Shown: positions 21,512-32,410 of the stretch, one piece after another
Position numbering within the stretch: the stretch's first letter is position 1
Layout of the letters: every line of letters starts with the position of its first letter
From: Pratylenchus scribneri
Taxonomy: Eukaryota > Nematoda > Chromadorea > Rhabditida > Pratylenchidae
NCBI GenBank assembly: GCA_030063045.1
Contig: JAQSEB010000131.1
Span: 62,001-126,000 of the forward strand
Reading direction: 5' to 3'
Length of the DNA: 64,000 nt
Translations under genes and position numbers: made by a program
The notes under the pieces: generated by a model
Databases searched by the model: none
What the model was told of the DNA's origin: nothing
The model's input: only the letters and a program-made list of their open reading frames with translations

Positions 21512-22173
21512 TATTAACTTTCTTTCTATCCATTCTTAACTTGGCGCCAGAGGCAAAAATGCTTGAGGAAATTTTCACTTAAGGCACGCACACCCTTACG
21601 GGAAATTGTACCTCTTTCGAAGGAGAAATTTTTTACAAAATTCAAAATAATTCTAGGTTTTAGCCAAGACCCTATTCTACAAAAAAGAAAAATTCATAGA
21701 TTTCAAATTTTGGCTATGAGGGATACATTTATCGGAGGTGATATTTTCAAGCAAATTTTTCTGAAGTCACTTTTTAAACTCTTTGCTATTTTTTTCGTTT
21801 TGGAGTCAAATTGAAAAATTCATTTCCTTTTATCGCATTGGATATGATACTAAGCTTTAATTATTTCTTAATGAAATTTATTGAAATTATATTTTTTCTT
21901 GATTTTGACCTCGAGTTCAGGGAAAACTTGATTTTTTAGTTTCCAATCTATATCTTGATTAAATTGATAGTATTTGGAATATCCAATTATACCACCAAAG
22001 AGAGGAGATTCAGTTGAAAATAATTTGTGATTTTGACTATTGTTCGCAGTTTAAAAGATAAAAAATTTTATCTATAAACAATTGTCACTCGAGTTTCGGG
22101 CCTTAAGTGAAAGTTTCCTCAAGCATTTTTGCCTCTGGCACCAAGTCAAGAGTGGATAGAAAGAAAGTTAATA
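21512..22173. repeat. inverted repeat, two 74-bp arms around 514 bp
   Basis: Arms at 21512-21585 and 22100-22173 are inverted copies with four mismatches in 74 positions, all transitions. Each arm holds TTGG(C/T)GCCAGAGGCAAAAAT. The enclosed 514 bp is moderately AT-rich, with a plus frame 21563-21814 (basic, Phe-rich) that has no domain and seems unlikely to be a gene. It could be the terminal repeats of a small element, or a rearranged copy of the promoter-proximal segment of the orphan-gene element. Confidence 0.75.
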
Positions 22174-25100
22174 TTTTTATTATTCCATAAAATGCTATGA
22201 TAAAAATACGAGTTTCCAAACTTTTGGGACACCATGTAAAAAGAAAAATAATAATTAAAAAAAAATAAATAATATGGACCTTTTAAAAGGGTTTATAAAT
22301 TTGAAAGAAAGCAGGAGGTAATATTAAATCATTCTATTTTATATTAATCTGATAAAATAAATTATTTTTTGCCACAACAAAAATTGTGAAAAGTTTTAAA
22401 AATAAATATTAATAAAGAAATCATAAATGCCTATAAAAGTAATTTAAATTTTATTTTTATACCTGCCATTTAATTAAATATTAGATTTTTTGAAAATACT
22501 GAGAAATTGTAAAAATTTTACTATATAATTGGTTATAATAATTGGAATAAAAATTAAATAATTTAATTATATTTTTTTTACAAAAACCTATTTTGAAAAA
22601 TGAAATTTTTAATATAAAACAAGGAAAAAATGCTATCTAATAAAAATGCATTTAATAAGATTATTTTAATAATTAGTAAATTATCAGTTATTTTCATTTA
22701 AATATTATAATAGATATATTTATAACTGAAAATTGCAAAATATTGTAATGATTCCTTTACAATCGAAATTTTTATCCGTTTAAAGAACTTGAAAATAAGC
22801 ACTGTTTTTAAAGATTTGTAGAGTTTGGAATTTTTCTAAGACTTAAATATATTAATATGATAATAAATTAATTATAAAATTAAATAATATTAAAAAAATA
22901 TTATATTAATATCAATAATCCAATTTTAAAAATACTATCAAAATCTATAATCTATATGAAATTTTACAAAATATAAAAATCAATTAAAATTATTTATTAA
23001 AAAATAAATGTTAAAATATACAACTAAAAAATATTAAATGAGGGTACATCGCCCTCTTTGCATTGCCGCTATTTATATTATATATTCAGAAATTAGTAAG
23101 TTTCTGGATTGGGGATAATGCCGAGTATTAGAAATAATTGGTGGAAATAAAATTTATTTATACTCAATTCATTTGAAATAAATATATATAAAATCTTTTT
23201 TGTACATTCTAAAAATACACCATCGATTTATTAGGAGATAACTAATAGATTTTTATTCAATTATCAAAGTAAATATTTAAAATAACATTCAACAGTGTTA
23301 TGAACATTCCACTTCAATTCGCAGATCATATGGTGAAAATAATGGATTGATATGTAAAAATTCTACTAATAAAATTAATTTAGAAGAACACTATTTATGA
23401 TATTGTAAAAATAAAATAAAAATTAAATTAAAAATTAATTGAAAGAATAAATTTTCATATTAATTATAAAAATTTTTTTAAATACATTAAAAAATTTATA
23501 TTGGAAAAATTCCGAAAGATGCCATTTAATCTATTTTTGCTTTTTTATAATATATTTAATCAATGAACATAAAATTTTGAACAAATTAAAAAATATTCAA
23601 AATAAAATTTATTAATTATCCTGAAAAAAATGCGCATATTCAATCATAAACTAGTCGCCAAAATAAAAAAAAACATAAAATACAAATATCTAAGAAGATT
23701 TATGGGTCCGGATTGATTAAAGAATTGTGACCTTTAGAGAATCGCAAAAACAAATTTTATATAAATATTTTTCCGATTATTTTCTGAATATATATCAAAT
23801 AAAAATTAAATAAATATTCATGATCATAAAAAGATATTAATTAATATTATGATTGTTAAATTCTATTTAAGTAAATTTATTCATAACAAATTATAAAAAT
23901 GAACAATTTAAAAAAAATATGAAAATTCCTCAGATATGAGCGATATTCTCTTTCAAGTAAACAAATTATAATTACAATTGAACGACGAGATAAAACAAAA
24001 ATGAAACGATGTATATTAGGATTGAAAATTTTTTAAATTTTATATTAAAGAAATAAATATAACATAAAAATTAAAAGATATCGAAATGAAAATAAATTTT
24101 TCTTATAAATTTAAATTTTATATTTTTAATGGGAAGAAAATATTTAAAATTGGTTATTATTTTATGTAAATTATATAAAGCAGAAAATGTATTGATTTAT
24201 ATTTATATACATATATCGATAAATGTTTCAAGTATTTTGCATTTTTCTTATCAATAATATGGATTTTAAAATAATTAAAAATAATACAATAAAATAGCTC
24301 TAATATAATTATTAACCTAATATAAAAAGATTTATTTATTAATAATGGTAGAAATATTCAAAATACATAAGAGATCGATGATATTAAAGGAATTATTTCA
24401 TTAGATTAAATTTTATTAACAATGTTGAAAATACTGCAGTTTCTAGTAATATTTTATATTAATTTTAATAAAGGGATAATGCTGAAGTGAATAATTATTA
24501 ATTTTTTTTAATTTAATATTTTACTGAAGAATATATAAATATAGATAATTTTATATTAATTGCTAAGCTAACCTAAAAAAATAATTTAAATTGAATTATT
24601 ATTAAAATATAATAATAAAATAATTTACAATAGAATTAATATTAAAATAATTTAAAATAAAATTATTATTAAAATACAATATTATTAAATTAAAATATTC
24701 AAAGAGAAATAATTAAAAATTTTTAATTTCATAAAAAATTTATATAATAGGTTTGCAATCAAACAGTTAAATAGTACGTATAAAAAAATATTAATTGATG
24801 ATAATAAAAATTATTAAATATCATAAACTATGATAAATTCATCATTTATTTTTAATAAATTCTAATTCTTTCATTCAGAATGAAATAGTTTTTTAAAAAA
24901 GATTCATCAGATGATGATGAAAAACTAATCATTGTCGAAGAGGAAGAAGACAAAGAGGATTTTATTAAATTGTAACTGGAATAAATGATTAATAATTTAC
25001 AAGTTTATACTAAATTAATAAGAAAATGTATAAATAAAAGATTTTTAAATCATACAATAGAAAAAATATGAGGAATTGGATGGTTTTTAATTTTATATAT

Positions 25101-26860
25101 GATTAAAAAAATCTGAATATATATAAAGAAGGATAATTAATAATAAATATTATATTTAAATTCGGCATATAAAAGAAATTTTAAAATTTCTTTTCTAAAA
25201 AATGCAATAAAAAAATTAGTATGAAAATTTTAATGGAAAAAATTATTGAATGCAATCGAAAAAAGCTTAAAAAATTAAATTTTTTAATCTAAATTTTAGC
25301 AAATTTAATATATAAATATTTAAAAAAAAATTAAAAAAATATTTGCTTAAATATATGCAAAAAAAAATATTTCATTAATTTTTAATTTATATCTGAATAA
25401 ATATATAAATTATAAATATTAAACATATAATGAGAATAAAGAGACACTTAACAAAAAAGTTATGATATTAAAAAAACAAAATATTATCTAAATTTTCAGA
25501 TCCTAAAATATTTTATAAAAGTAAAAATAATATATTATTAAATCGATAATTTATAGGGAAAAAATTAATTATTGATCAATATTATATATATCAAATTTAT
25601 TATAAGCAATGAAGAATTTTTGAAATGAAATTTTAAAAATTTTTAGAAGTTTTAAATAAAATTTAAATTTTTTATGTGATAAATTTTATTTAAATGAAGA
25701 TCATTTGTATCAAAAATAAAATTAAAAATATAGATTGTGTTGATGATAAAGAAAAGTTAATTTTTATCTAATCAATTTTATTCAAAAATTTAATTGATAT
25801 ATTAAAATCAATATTATTAAATTAAATTAAATAAAATAAAAATTAATTATTAAAATATATGCATTATTTATAATTATAATAGAGTTAATATATTAAATTA
25901 TTGCTATCGAATGATTTATTTGATATATATTTTATATTATATAATAATAAAGTTAAAAATAGGAAAAAATTTGATTACACATTTGATAAAATTTCGAATA
26001 ATAAAAAATCACGGAGATATAATTTCAAATAATTAAATAAAATGATTTTTAGATCGAACAAATCTATTATATATTAATCTGTAAAACTAAATCATTTTTC
26101 TCCATAACAAAAATTGTGACAATCAACAAAGAGATCATAAATGTCTATAAAAATAATTTTAATTGATTTATTATTCAAAAAATTTAATATTTAAATAAAT
26201 TGCAGGTATACATTTAATTAATATTTAATTAATTATAATAAAAAGAGGATAAATTACAAAAGTCAAAATTGTTAATTTTAATTAACAATTAATTGAATAA
26301 TAAAAATAAATAAGATATTTATTATAAAAGTAGCGCTAAATTGTTGAAATTCATATAATTATTTGAAATAAATAAAAAAAAAAAACAAAATTAATTTCAG
26401 TATGATGCGTTAATAAATGAACATCGGACAAGTATTTATTTTTAACCTGAATGTAGCATAACGTCGGTAAATAGGATAATGCTATGGTTTTTTAATCCTA
26501 AAAGGGAAGGAGAATTTAGGACAAAATAGCGGTTACAAGATTCTAAAATAGAAAAAATTCAATTTATATAAAATTTTATCAAGCGTAAAATTAGCATAAA
26601 AAATTAATGGCAAAATTTTTAAAAGAAAAAAATCCCATGATCAAATTTTATTTAAAAAAAGATATAAAAATAGATATTGAATAAAATTTTTATAACATTT
26701 TGAAAAATTATCAAGCGCGATCGGATAAATAGGGAGATTTAAAGAAAAGAAATCACTTACTAAAATTTGTGAAAAAAAATATAAAAAATATAAATAAATA
26801 TGAATTTTACATGTTGATAGGTGAAAATTAATTTAATTAAAATATAAATAATTAATTAAT
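22174..26860. other. AT-rich stretch, little else
   Basis: Almost pure A/T filler. Small islands: 23038-23118 (ATG, MRVHRPLCIAAIYIIYSEIS, then TAA), 23630-23716 (ATG, MRIFNHKLVAKIKKNIKYKY), 26401-26445 (YDALINEHRT after a consensus ttaatttcag acceptor, with a GTATTT donor at 26432) and 26479-26529. None has a recognised domain. Confidence 0.55.
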
Positions 26861-26863
26861 TAA

Positions 26864-26947
26864 AAAGTTGTTATTTATCTGTTTTTAAAAGCAGATAATA
26901 TTAAGAGTTCGAATGCTACTACATTATACCATTTGAAACCGCTTTAA
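26864..26947 (+). CDS. open frame resembling the end of a BED-type zinc finger
   Basis: Open for 27 codons to TAA. The core LKADNIKSSNATTLYHLKPL resembles the second half of BED/hAT-type zinc fingers, where a Ser/Thr-Asn stretch precedes a HLK motif before the last His. The zinc-binding Cys pair and the final His are not visible, so this would be a relic at best. Two further plus-strand open islands follow closely, at 26975-27094 and 27245-27346. Confidence 0.2.
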   Translation, partial: KVVIYLFLKADNIKSSNATTLYHLKPL

Positions 26948-26974
26948 TTAAATAATTTATCTTAAATTAATTGA

Positions 26975-27094
26975 AAATCAGAAAAATATATTAATCATAT
27001 TACAAATGCAAATTTTTTAAAAATCAACCCTATTCTGAGCTATTATGTCGATGAAGAAAGCCATTTCCAAAGTTTTTGCGAAGTGAACTATTAA
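26975..27094 (+). CDS. exon-like open frame, 39 residues
   Basis: Open between TGA and TAA for 39 codons. The second half (NPILSYYVDEESHFQSFCEV) is GC-raised and balanced. The 27 bases that separate it from the previous open frame do not form a GT-AG intron, so the pair would be a frame-broken relic rather than adjacent exons. Function is unknown. Confidence 0.28.
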   Translation, partial: KSEKYINHITNANFLKINPILSYYVDEESHFQSFCEVNY

Positions 27095-27340
27095 AAAATA
27101 TTTTTTCATCAAAAAATAATTCATCATTTAAAATAATTTTTTTAAATTATAAATTTATTTTATCAAACAAAATAAAAATACTTATTTATATAATTAAAAA
27201 AATATTAATGGAATAAAAAAATTTTAAAAAAATTTCAGATGTAATTAAAAATTTTTTGTAAAAAATATATTTATGGAATAAATGAATATATTGATTCAAT
27301 AGAACGAATTGTTCTGCATAGAGATAAAATAAAAAAATCA

Positions 27341-27438
27341 TCATAATAATAATTTTTTAAATCTCAGATTAAAATAAAATAAAAACAATATACCAATTTG
27401 GCGAAAACGAAGATTAAGTGTCCGATGCTCATTTCCGA
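27341..27438 (-). CDS. candidate terminal exon, unknown
   Basis: On minus, a very good acceptor (aaatttttctcag) is followed by GNEHRTLNLRFRQIGILFLF and an open frame to TGA. The NEHRT word and its DNA (ATGA-R-CATCGGACA) also occur on plus at 26415-26431, so the two islands may be diverged inverted copies of one small repeat. Confidence 0.28.
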
Positions 27439-27977
27439 CTGAGAAAAATTTGAAATACTTTTAGAAGGTAATGGTTTAAATTAATTAATTTTTTAATGAT
27501 CATTGATTTGAATGAAATTTCAAATTTAAAATAATAAAGTAATTAAAATACTTTTTAATACAAAATTTTATTTTATATAAATTATAATTTATAACTAGAA
27601 ATTTGAATTCCATTTTTAATTAATAAAATAAATTTAAATTAAAATTAAAAATAAAGAAAATAAAATATAAAAAAATAACTTTTTACAAATAATGCGATGA
27701 AAAATATAATGTAATTAAATAAAATATATTTAAAAATTAATTTTAAATATATTTTTACATTTTTATTGGATACAAAAATTTTTAATAGCATTTTGTATAT
27801 TCCATATAAATAGCAGAACTCACCTAATTAAGCGTTGTACAACAAATTTATGATTCAAAATGAATTATATAATTAGAGCATTCAAGAAAAGAAAAACATG
27901 TCTTTTCTTTAAAACTGAATGTTGAAAATTAATTGTAAAAATAATTTTAAGCTGAATAATATTTTATAAAAAATTTA

Positions 27978-28915
27978 AAAAAATGCCACAATTATGTGAA
28001 TAATTTTCTTTTAATAATTTTTTAATTAAAAATATTTATATCAAATAATTGTTATTATTTAAAAAATTTATAATAGATTTCTAAAAATGAAATCGTATCA
28101 AATAAAAAAATATCAAAAAATTATTTAAAAATTTATATAAATTTAAAAAATGCGAATTCCACACTAGAAATTATCGCGCACCAGAAAACATACTTCAAAA
28201 TCATTTCATGAAAATCTATTTGATATTTTTGATTTACTTAGTAAAATAGAATCTAAAAATTAAATAAATTTTAAAAATTAATTAATAAAAAAAATAATTT
28301 AAAAAATCTTTTGTTTAAATTGTAAAAATTTTTTAATTAAAAAAAATTAACTTTAATAAAATAGTTTATTGAAAATTGTAAACTAATTAACGATAAGAAG
28401 AGAGAGAAAAATAAATGAAAAAAAATAAACGGTACAATATTTATAATAAAATGGTGAAGTTATTGAAAAATTATTTATCTCTAAAAACAATTCGAAACGC
28501 TTATTGATGAAATAAAAAAAATTTTTTTCTAATATATCGATTAAATTGATAAAGAATAAAATAAAAAGTAGACATTTTTGAATTATTGTTGATAAAAAAA
28601 TAGAAAGAATAAAAAGGCGAAAATTTTCTTTGGAACGTAATTGGAGATGGATTAATGGAGAATAAAATTAAAAAAATAATTTTATATAATCTTATTATAC
28701 TTAAATTATTTAATAGATAATTTTGAGTAAATCTAAAATTTATATTTATTTTGTCATGAGTTCAAGGAAATATTCAGATCAAAAGTTTTTAATTGATTAT
28801 ATTCAATTTCAATATTTAAGAAATATAAAAAAAAACAATTAAAAAGACTGATATAATTAGAATTTGTCGAACTATCTTTTGCAAATTTTAATAATGTAAT
28901 TAAAATTATTTTCAA
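27978..28915 (+). repeat. duplicated block, copy 1
   Basis: About 930 bp matching 61399-62240 in the same orientation at roughly 90 % identity by eye. The second copy lacks about 90 bp (around 28440-28530 here) and has small indels. The best-preserved parts are 28160-28263, 28630-28720 and 28750-28842. It may be a segmental duplication or two copies of an uncharacterised repeat. Confidence 0.75.
28185..28263 (+). CDS. exon-like frame conserved in both duplicate copies
   Basis: After a cgcgcaccag acceptor the frame reads TSKSFHENLFDIFDLL...KIESKN to TAA, 25 codons. The second copy (61605-61683, acceptor cgcgcaacag) keeps the acceptor AG, the length, the frame and the stop, with only three base differences in 79, fewer than in the flanks. 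That is modest evidence for selection. A second open frame (28756-28842, MSSRKYSDQKFLIDYIQFQY) is not kept intact in copy 2. Confidence 0.35.
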
Positions 28916-30206
28916 AAAAATAAAAATTCATTAAAAATTATATAAAATTAATTTTAATTTTTTAAAAATAATTTTAAATGACTTTATTTTTGAAGGGAGG
29001 AAAAAGTTGTAAGGAAAATCAAATCATTAAACCCGGACTAACAAAATAGGGTTCTCATTCCGGGAATATTTTGAAAATGAGTCCTCATTTTTTAGTTATG
29101 ATGCCATTTCGACGAATGCCAATTTTGGGAATATTATAAAAATTTGACCTAATATTGAAAATATTCCGAAAATATTTTACTCATTTGCCCACTTATTTTT
29201 TACCTCATTTTGTGGAAATTGCTAGGATATGAGTTTAAAAAATGAATTTTGAAAATAAGTCCTCATTTTCAAAATTCATAATTGAATTCATTTTCCTATA
29301 ATAGGAATATGAGTTAAAAAATGAATTCTGAAAACGAGGACTTATTTTCAGAACTCATTTTTTATCTCATTTTCTTATTATAGAAATATGAGTTAAAAAA
29401 TGAATTATGAAAATAAGTCCTCATTTTCAAAATCTATTTTTTATCTCATTTTCTTATTTTAGGAAAATGAGGACTAAAAATATATCCCGAAAATGAGACA
29501 TATTCTCAACATTTGTTTTTTGACTCGTGTCCTTAAAGATTTTTAAAATTAGACAAAATATAGATCTTGAAAATTTTATTCATTTCATAATATGTAATTT
29601 AACGAATTATGTAGCATATGGTTACAATAAAATATATATTGAAGATATGTTGTACCTTCTCGTCTTTTTTAATTTTTTAGTTAACATTTTATAAGTTTTG
29701 GGTTTTTGGGCTAATCAGGTCGAGAATGGTACCACCATTCGAAAGTCCTAAAAACTGAATCGATCTAGGTTTAGGGGAGTAATGCTATGTTGCTCAGCTA
29801 CTTTTCAAAAGTCCCGAATATTATTACCACGAAACTAGGAATTTCATTTTCTTTACACCTGCACAATTAATTTTTTAAAATTTCAATATTCCGAAAACTA
29901 GACCCAGCCCTCTCTCTTTAATTAAAAATAAACATCACTTATAAGAAACTTATAATTAAGGAACGAATTTTATATGTTTTGAACTATTTTTTTTATCCAT
30001 ATCATGGGTTAAATCCATAAATAATATTTTTCATTCTTTTATTTTTTGAAATAATTTTTTGATAAATTTTACCTATTTTGGCAATATTTGGGAAAAATTT
30101 CCTTATAAAAATGGAAAAAATTATTTAATTAATCTTATTTAAAATTGAATAAAAAATCTAAAAAGTAACAATCGTCCGGGGTCATCTCCACAATACGTAA
30201 AGGGCA
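28916..30206. other. repeat-rich intergenic stretch
   Basis: Apart from the tandem hairpins, this holds a GC-raised island at 29690-29830 with a perfect short hairpin (GAATGGT-acc-ACCATTC, about 29725-29741) and C-rich segments, then A/T filler. No coding region is seen. Confidence 0.5.
29228..29480. repeat. three tandem ~80-bp units, each an imperfect hairpin
   Basis: ATGAG(T)TTAAAAAATGAATT begins units at 29228, 29309 and 29388 (periods 81 and 79). Within each unit the first half is roughly the reverse complement of the second, as with TTCTGAAAAC against ATTTTCAGAA. Related decayed copies extend left to about 29040 and right to 29520. Confidence 0.75.
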
Positions 30207-30571
30207 GTACAAATGTGGTCATGTCCACAAAAGTACATATGTGAGCATTTTCGACTAATAATAAATCAGAAACCGGTTTTAGACCCTACAAACCTTATAT
30301 CATTTTGTAGATCTCATCAAGAGGCATCGAATGGTATATAGTTTGTCATTGTTTTGTTCATAATTAAAAGTTTAAAACCAACGACTGGAAAATATGGGTT
30401 TAAACGGTTTAACTCTTTATTTTTGTACCAAACCATGAAAAATTATATACCAATTTATGCGTATCGACTACAAAATTATATAAGGTTCGTAGGGTCTAAA
30501 ACCGGTTTCCGATTAATTATTAGTCGAAAACGCTCACATTTGTACTTTTGTGGACATGACCACATTTGTAC
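30207..30571. mobile_element. 365-bp foldback or MITE-like element
   Basis: Arms of about 150 bp (30207-30356 and 30422-30571) are inverted copies. Both ends begin with two near-copies of a unit containing CACATTTGTACTTTTGTGG and its complement, and the inner parts share ACCGGTTTTAGACCCTAC. The loop is about 65 bp. No target duplication is obvious. The plus frame 30354-30590 is just the right arm translated. Confidence 0.75.
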
Positions 30572-30878
30572 TTTTATGGACATGACATAGCACCGTACCA
30601 ATCTTGCTATTTTTGACTTAAAAATCCGCTTCCTATTAAGAAAGATTCATCCTTAGCCCACTGCAATGGCGTTTAATGGGAGGGGAAAAATCCAGGTACG
30701 CCGGGAACCAATTGAGATAGGGAGAAAAATAAGTTTTTTCTTTGCAATTACACTAAAAAATTTTATCAGGAAAAAAAATAATAATTTATCTAAATCTTCA
30801 GTATGTTTAACTTAAAAGTTGAGAGCGGCAAAATGAAATCTGCGGGATTGCGGACGGGATTTTTTTCGCCCTAATTTT

Positions 30879-30942
30879 TGCGGGACGGATCCGATACGGG
30901 ATAATCCCGTCCCGCAAGATCCCTCACGAGATCCCGTCCCGC
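30879..30942. repeat. GCGGGAC palindrome and direct copy
   Basis: TGCGGGACGG at 30879 pairs with CCGTCCCGCA ending at 30916, with a GATCCCGTCCCGC copy at 30930-30942 and a related tgcgggattgcggacggg at 30841. It is a strong GC hairpin in an AT-rich region, probably the conserved core of a dispersed repeat. Confidence 0.6.
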
Positions 30943-31273
30943 GCCGGTCTCTACTTTAAAGATCTAAAATTGCTCCCCTTCTTCCTGAAGCTTGCAAGTC
31001 TCAATTTAAAATTTTTGAAAAAAACTTAAAAAACTCATTCGATTAGTTTATGCTTCGTTCAGAAAAATTTGGGCACTCCATTAGGGCTGCTTATTTTGTC
31101 ACACCCTCCCGGAAAATCAAAAAATTGCCCGTAGCTCATCGAAAAATATGACCATACAATTGTATAAACTTTAATTTTAATGACCTAAAGTAAGGACTAA
31201 GAACTTTTTAATTTTTTTAATTTTTATGAGTTTAGAAAGTTCGCTGATTCAATTTAATTTTTTTCAAACCTAG

Positions 31274-31338
31274 ATAGATTCAGCGGTAGAGCTCAATCAA
31301 ATTGTACCAACTCTAACTGATTAGATCAAAAATCCTAT
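31274..31338 (+). repeat. tRNA-like relic, possible SINE head
   Basis: GATTCAGCGGTAGAGCTC resembles the D-arm/A-box of a tRNA gene (compare TAGCTCAGTGGTAGAGC). Some 40 bases on, GATTAGATCAAAAATCC could be a worn T-arm/B-box, and the ends GATAG/CTATC can pair like an acceptor stem. It is only 65 nt and the D-stem is mismatched, so it is not a working tRNA. Confidence 0.3.
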
Positions 31339-32160
31339 CAATTTAAAAATTTTTTAACGAGAAGGTACATTTACCTCAACCAATATTATGAAATCAGCAT
31401 TTTGGAGCCCACCATTTTCCATATTCTTTTCATTCAATTTGCATAGATTTTCTGCCAATTAAGCAGCCTCATATTCCTAATAAAATAATTTATATCATAG
31501 ATTAATTTTTGAATATTACCTTGTTCTGAACGCCAAGATCTTTTGTTTTTTGCAGTTTCCAAAGGGGCATTTTGGAGTGCACATTTTCATTTCATTACCA
31601 GATCTCAATTTCAAATTTTCTGTGAATGGAAAATTTTAATTCATTTAAAAATGGATTACAAACCGTTAAAACTATTGATTTAGTAGTGGCCCCCAATGTT
31701 CACCTTCCATTATCGGCTCGCCATAAGGAAAGCATTGTGCCATTTCTTAAATACTATTTGATTTAATTTATAATGTCATTTTCAAATCGATTTAGATAAA
31801 TATCAAAATCATCTTATTAGGGTTATTGGAATTATTAGAAGGTATTTATTTTAGTAAATAACCTCGTTATTTTTTTTGCCAGTGTCTATTGATAATTAAT
31901 GATTGCTGCATCTACATTTTAATACTTGAACAAATATAAACCAATTTAATTGGTTTTTCAAATTTTTGGTAAGGTCCCACTTATTCCCCATTGTTCAATG
32001 TTTTAAATTTATTTTTATTTAGTTTAAAAATTATTCGAAAAAATTAACCTGCTCAATTTATTACAATATCTGATGCATTTGTCAAACCATTATTTTCGAC
32101 GCCATTTGGTTCATAGTTGCTGTAGAAGTTTTGATTTTGTAATTATTTTGATTTAGATTA
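31339..32160. other. moderately GC stretch, possible exons
   Basis: GC is higher than average. On minus, intervals near 31420-31470 and 31530-31620 carry coding-like frames bounded by plausible signals (ccattcacag acceptor near 31621, AAG|GTAATA donor and ttattttattag acceptor enclosing a 43-nt AT-rich intron at about 31480-31522), but no frame runs cleanly through. A GGAG-YGCAC/CCC-ATTTTC motif occurs twice, so a decayed repeat is as likely as a gene. Confidence 0.35.
31626..31766 (+). CDS. short ORF, 46 residues
   Basis: Complete ATG frame of 46 codons directly after an in-frame TGA, with balanced composition (NGLQTVKTIDLVVAPNVHLP, then LSARHKESIVPFLKYYLI). GC-raised. The minus strand of part of it is open too. 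No domain is recognised. It may be a real small gene or part of a repeat. Confidence 0.32.
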   Translation: MENFNSFKNGLQTVKTIDLVVAPNVHLPLSARHKESIVPFLKYYLI

Positions 32161-32410
32161 GGTAAACCTTTGCAAATATTTCCACTCAATGCCATTGCCA
32201 CATCAAGATCTGGGCCGGCAATTATCATTGCTTTGGTAGTAATGAATGTGTTAAAATTTAAATTTTGTACAAATATTAATCTGGGTAAACCTGAGCAAAT
32301 GGTTCCGCTCAATGCCATTGCCACATCAAGATCTGGGCCGGCAATTGATTAATCGTTGCTTTGTTAGTCATGAATGTGTTAAAATTTAGATTTTAATTTT
32401 GTACAAATAT
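32161..32410. repeat. 123-bp tandem duplication
   Basis: CTCAATGCCATTGCCACATC lies at 32185 and 32308, period 123. The two units (32161-32283 and 32284 to about 32410) share most of their length, and a partial third unit precedes them (32125-32160). Both strands are open through it (80 codons on minus, 60 on plus), giving a repeated AMALSGTICSGLP or NAIATSRSGPA. The repeat is certain; coding is doubtful. Confidence 0.8.

Noticed and set aside
21563..21814. 83-codon plus ORF between the 74-bp inverted arms
   Set aside because: It starts inside the arm, is Phe/Lys-rich, has no domain and no promoter evidence; kept only as a note.
30354..30590. 78-codon plus ORF with FCGHDHICTFMDMT end
   Set aside because: It runs through the right arm of the 365-bp foldback; the terminal repeat explains the His/Met-rich end.
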